Below are positions 61,809-64,000 of a stretch of 64,000 nt of DNA, piece by piece; position 1 is the stretch's first letter; each line of letters starts with the position of its first letter. The notes below the pieces were generated by a model. The model was not told the origin of the DNA, made no database searches, and saw only the letters and a program-made list of their open reading frames with translations. The DNA lies in the NCBI GenBank assembly GCA_020633075.1, contig JACKEI010000006.1, positions 124,001 to 188,000 of the forward strand. Reading direction: 5' to 3'. This DNA is from Sandaracinaceae bacterium (GTDB lineage Bacteria > Myxococcota_A > Polyangia > Polyangiales > Houyiibacteriaceae). Both the position numbers and the translations under genes were made by a program.

Positions 61809-63497
61809 ATGTCCGAAGCACCCAACGTGGCGCCCATCTTGACCAACCCCCTAGCACCTCCACCCGAGGTCGAAGAGAAGTCGCAGGGACCGTACGACGA
61901 CGCCTTGGCCATGGGCCAGGAGCTCCGCGACAAGCCGCGCAGCACGCCCACGCGCGTGGCCGTCGGGACGCAGCACGGCAAGGGCCGCATGACGGTCTGG
62001 GAGCGCATCGACACGCTCAAGGACCCGGGCGACGACCCCACCATCCTGTTCCAGAACTGGGGCAAGAACCTGGACGGCGCGTCCATCGTGACCGGCGTCG
62101 CGAAGGTGAACGGCAAGGACGTCGCCTTCTACGGCCACGACTTCACGCTGCGCGCAGGCTCCATGGACGCTACCAACGGCCGCAAGCTTGCCAACGTGAT
62201 GCGTCTGGCCGGTGAGCGTGGCATCCCGCTGGTGGGCATGAACGACTCGGCGGGCGCGTACGTGCCGGCGGGCATCGGTGGCCTGGACGGCTACGCGGAG
62301 GCCTTCACGGCGCTGCGCAAGATCAGCGGCCGCGTGCCCAGCGTGATGTGCATGTTCGGCTTCAACGCCGGCGGCGGCGCGTACCTGCCGCGCCAGGGCA
62401 GCTTCGTGATCCAGCCGGAGGACACCTTCTTCGGCCTCACGGGGCCGGGCGTGGTCAAGAGCGTGCTCGGCGAGGACGTCACCCCAGACGAGCTCGGTGG
62501 CCCCGGCGTGCACGGGCAGAGCGGCGTCGCGGACCTGACCGTCGCCGACGAGGTGGGCGCGCTGCGCACCGCGCGTCGCCTGCTGAGCTACCTGCCCAGC
62601 AGCAACGAGGTGGCCCCGCCCTTCCAGGCCACCAGCGACGCGCTGGACCGCCCCACGCAGGAGATCGAGACGCTGCTGCGCAAGGCCTTCAACTCGCCGA
62701 CCGGGTTCAACACGCCCATCGACGTGAGCATCCTGATCCAGCAGATCTGCGACCACGGCGACTACTTCGAGATCCAGCCGCAGCGCGCGCGCAACACCAT
62801 CACCGCCTTCGGCCGCCTGGGCGGGCACGTGGTGGGAATCGTCGCCAACAACAGCGCCGTGAGCAGCGGGCAGATCGACGTGGCCGCTGCGCTCAAGAAC
62901 GCGCGCTTCATCCGCTTCTGCAACATCTACAACATCCCGGTGGTCTTCATGGAAGACACCACCGGCTTCCTGCCCGGCCGTGACCAGGAGATGGCGGGCA
63001 TCGTGCAAGCCGGGCGGGCCATGCTGGACAGCATCATCGACCTGCGCACCCCGCGCCTCTTGATGATCATCCGCAACGCCTTCGGCGGCGCGTACGCGGC
63101 GTTCAACTGCTACGCGACGGGCGCCGACCACGTCATCGCCCTGCCCACCACGCGCGTGGCCGTGATGGGCCCCGCCGGCAAGGAGTTCGTCTACAAGACC
63201 GAGCTGCGCGCCGTGCGCGCCAAGGTGCCGGGGATGGTGCGCGACGCCGTCGCGGCCGGGAAGAGCGAGGCCGACGCCAAGGCGGAAGCCGACGCGTGGC
63301 TGAAGGCGCAGGAGGCGGGCTTCAACGCGCAGTACGAGCGCGAGCTGATGAACCCCAAGGAGGCGCTCAGCCTCGGCTCCATCAGCGAGATCGTGATGCC
63401 GCGCGAGCTGCGCGCCAACCTCATCAAGAGCCTCAACTTCTACCTCAGCACCTACAAAGTCGGTCCCATGCAGTCCGTGCAGCGGGAGTCCTTCTGA
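61809..63497 (+). CDS. Acyl-CoA carboxylase, carboxyltransferase beta subunit
   Basis: A 562-residue crotonase-fold carboxyltransferase. N-terminal half: GKGRMTVWERIDTLKDPG, MNDSAGAYVPAGIGGLDGYAEAF, FNAGGGAYLPRQGSFVIQPEDTFFGLTGPGVVKSVLGEDVTPDELGG; C-terminal half: NNSAVSSGQIDVAAALKNARFIRFCNIYNIPVVFMEDTTGFLPGRDQE, RNAFGGAYAAFNC. It transfers CO2 from biotin to acyl-CoA (propionyl-CoA or similar; specificity not decidable). It overlaps the biotin carboxylase gene by one base (TGATG). Confidence 0.92.
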   Translation: MSEAPNVAPILTNPLAPPPEVEEKSQGPYDDALAMGQELRDKPRSTPTRVAVGTQHGKGRMTVWERIDTLKDPGDDPTILFQNWGKNLDGASIVTGVAKVNGKDVAFYGHDFTLRAGSMDATNGRKLANVMRLAGERGIPLVGMNDSAGAYVPAGIGGLDGYAEAFTALRKISGRVPSVMCMFGFNAGGGAYLPRQGSFVIQPEDTFFGLTGPGVVKSVLGEDVTPDELGGPGVHGQSGVADLTVADEVGALRTARRLLSYLPSSNEVAPPFQATSDALDRPTQEIETLLRKAFNSPTGFNTPIDVSILIQQICDHGDYFEIQPQRARNTITAFGRLGGHVVGIVANNSAVSSGQIDVAAALKNARFIRFCNIYNIPVVFMEDTTGFLPGRDQEMAGIVQAGRAMLDSIIDLRTPRLLMIIRNAFGGAYAAFNCYATGADHVIALPTTRVAVMGPAGKEFVYKTELRAVRAKVPGMVRDAVAAGKSEADAKAEADAWLKAQEAGFNAQYERELMNPKEALSLGSISEIVMPRELRANLIKSLNFYLSTYKVGPMQSVQRESF

Positions 63498-64000
63498 TGT
63501 CCTACGACGCCTACACGAACAATCCGCTCATCCACCGCGACCGCCGCTTGGGCCTGTCGGACTCCCGCTGGGTGCGCGAGTTCGCGTGCGACGACATGAG
63601 CGTGCTCATCGTCTGCCGCGGGCCCATCCGCAAGGAGGCCATCGACGTCTTCCGCGAGATGGGCATCACCAACATCGGCATCCTGCTCAGCGAGAAGGAC
63701 AGCATCGTGTACCCGCGCGCGCTGGCGCCGGAGCTGCGCATCCTGAACCCCGAGAACGTGCACGCGGTGCCGGACTACACGGGTGCCACCAAGGAAGAGC
63801 GGCAAGAGCGCGTGCAGCAGATGATCCGCATCTGCCGCAAGCACGGCTACAAGTACGTCTTCGCAGGCTACGGCTTCATGGCCGAGGACGTGGACTTCGT
63901 GCGCGCGCTCGAGACGGCGGGCGTCCGCTTCATCGGTCCCTGCAGCCACACGGTGGACGCGGCCGGTCGCAAGGACGAGGCCAAGCGCACCGCGCTGCAA
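63497..64000 (+). CDS. Biotin carboxylase N-terminal part (cut by window end)
   Basis: 168 codons are visible and run off the right edge. The ATG at 63497 overlaps the beta-subunit stop. The segment MSVLIVCRGPIRKEAIDVFREMGITNIGILLSEKDSIVYPRALAPELRIL and GYKYVFAGYGFMAEDVDFVRALETAGVRFIGPCSHTVDAAGRKDEAK matches the biotin carboxylase/ATP-grasp start, though CRGPIRKEA replaces the common NRGEIA signature and a 34-residue extension precedes it. It would carboxylate biotin using ATP and bicarbonate, feeding the neighbouring carboxyltransferase. Confidence 0.8.
   Translation, partial: MSYDAYTNNPLIHRDRRLGLSDSRWVREFACDDMSVLIVCRGPIRKEAIDVFREMGITNIGILLSEKDSIVYPRALAPELRILNPENVHAVPDYTGATKEERQERVQQMIRICRKHGYKYVFAGYGFMAEDVDFVRALETAGVRFIGPCSHTVDAAGRKDEAKRTALQ

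Overview
The window is about 64 kb of GC-rich DNA from a Gram-negative bacterium, probably a myxobacterium (Myxococcota, order Polyangiales or a relative). The reasons are the very high GC, many lipoproteins of unknown function, a Pkn2-type Ser/Thr kinase with a C-terminal membrane segment, a DUF4388 plus Roadblock gene pair, an Hsp70 paralogue with a long C-terminal region, and steroid-dehydrogenase-like genes. No database was searched, so the taxon is an inference. I found no tRNA, rRNA, CRISPR array, transposase or phage gene.

Layout. 0-9.8 kb: an old-yellow-enzyme-like reductase faces a TetR regulator across a perfect palindrome. A minus-strand run follows, with lipoproteins, a VWA protein, a hybrid histidine kinase and three overlapping genes (SDR, 3beta-HSD/epimerase, EthD-like). 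9.9-12.7 kb: Fur-box-controlled feoA-feoB plus a tiny membrane protein. 12.7-20 kb: Roadblock/DUF4388 pair, ammonium transporter, gcvPB, rpmE, a lipoprotein, a PPOX-family protein and acylphosphatase. 20-22.9 kb: a large membrane protein with a 9-residue tandem repeat.

23.0-41.3 kb is one minus-strand translation block: rpsL-rpsG-fusA-tuf-rpsJ-(no rplC)-rplD-rplW-rplB-rpsS-rplV-rpsC-rplP-rpmC-rpsQ-rplN-rplX-rplE-rpsN-rpsH-rplF-rplR-rpsE-rpmD-rplO-secY-adk-(no map)-infA-rpmJ-rpsM-rpsK-(no rpsD)-rpoA-rplQ. It has a clear sigma70-type promoter before rpsL and a hairpin terminator after rplQ. The loss of rplC, map and rpsD from their usual places is unusual.

41.3-50 kb is a lineage-specific region: TPR protein, Ser/Thr kinase, zinc-ribbon membrane protein, lipoproteins and an unknown gene beside a possible gene remnant. 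50-57 kb: gltX coupled to a CPBP-family membrane protein, a small outer-membrane-like protein, a 2OG-Fe(II) oxygenase and a divergent Hsp70. 57-64 kb: a candidate small RNA locus, a D-2-hydroxyacid dehydrogenase, a CDF metal exporter, a MaoC-type hydratase, a LeuA-like synthase, and an acyl-CoA carboxylase beta subunit overlapping a biotin carboxylase cut by the window end.

The most novel candidate is at 57.05-57.25 kb. A near-consensus sigma54 (-24/-12) promoter with inverted and direct repeats upstream drives no protein gene directly. It would produce an RNA of about 113 nt that folds into two hairpins, each with a cytosine-rich apical loop; the second is a perfect 12-bp terminator stem. 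This looks like a nitrogen- or development-regulated small RNA acting on G-rich ribosome binding sites.
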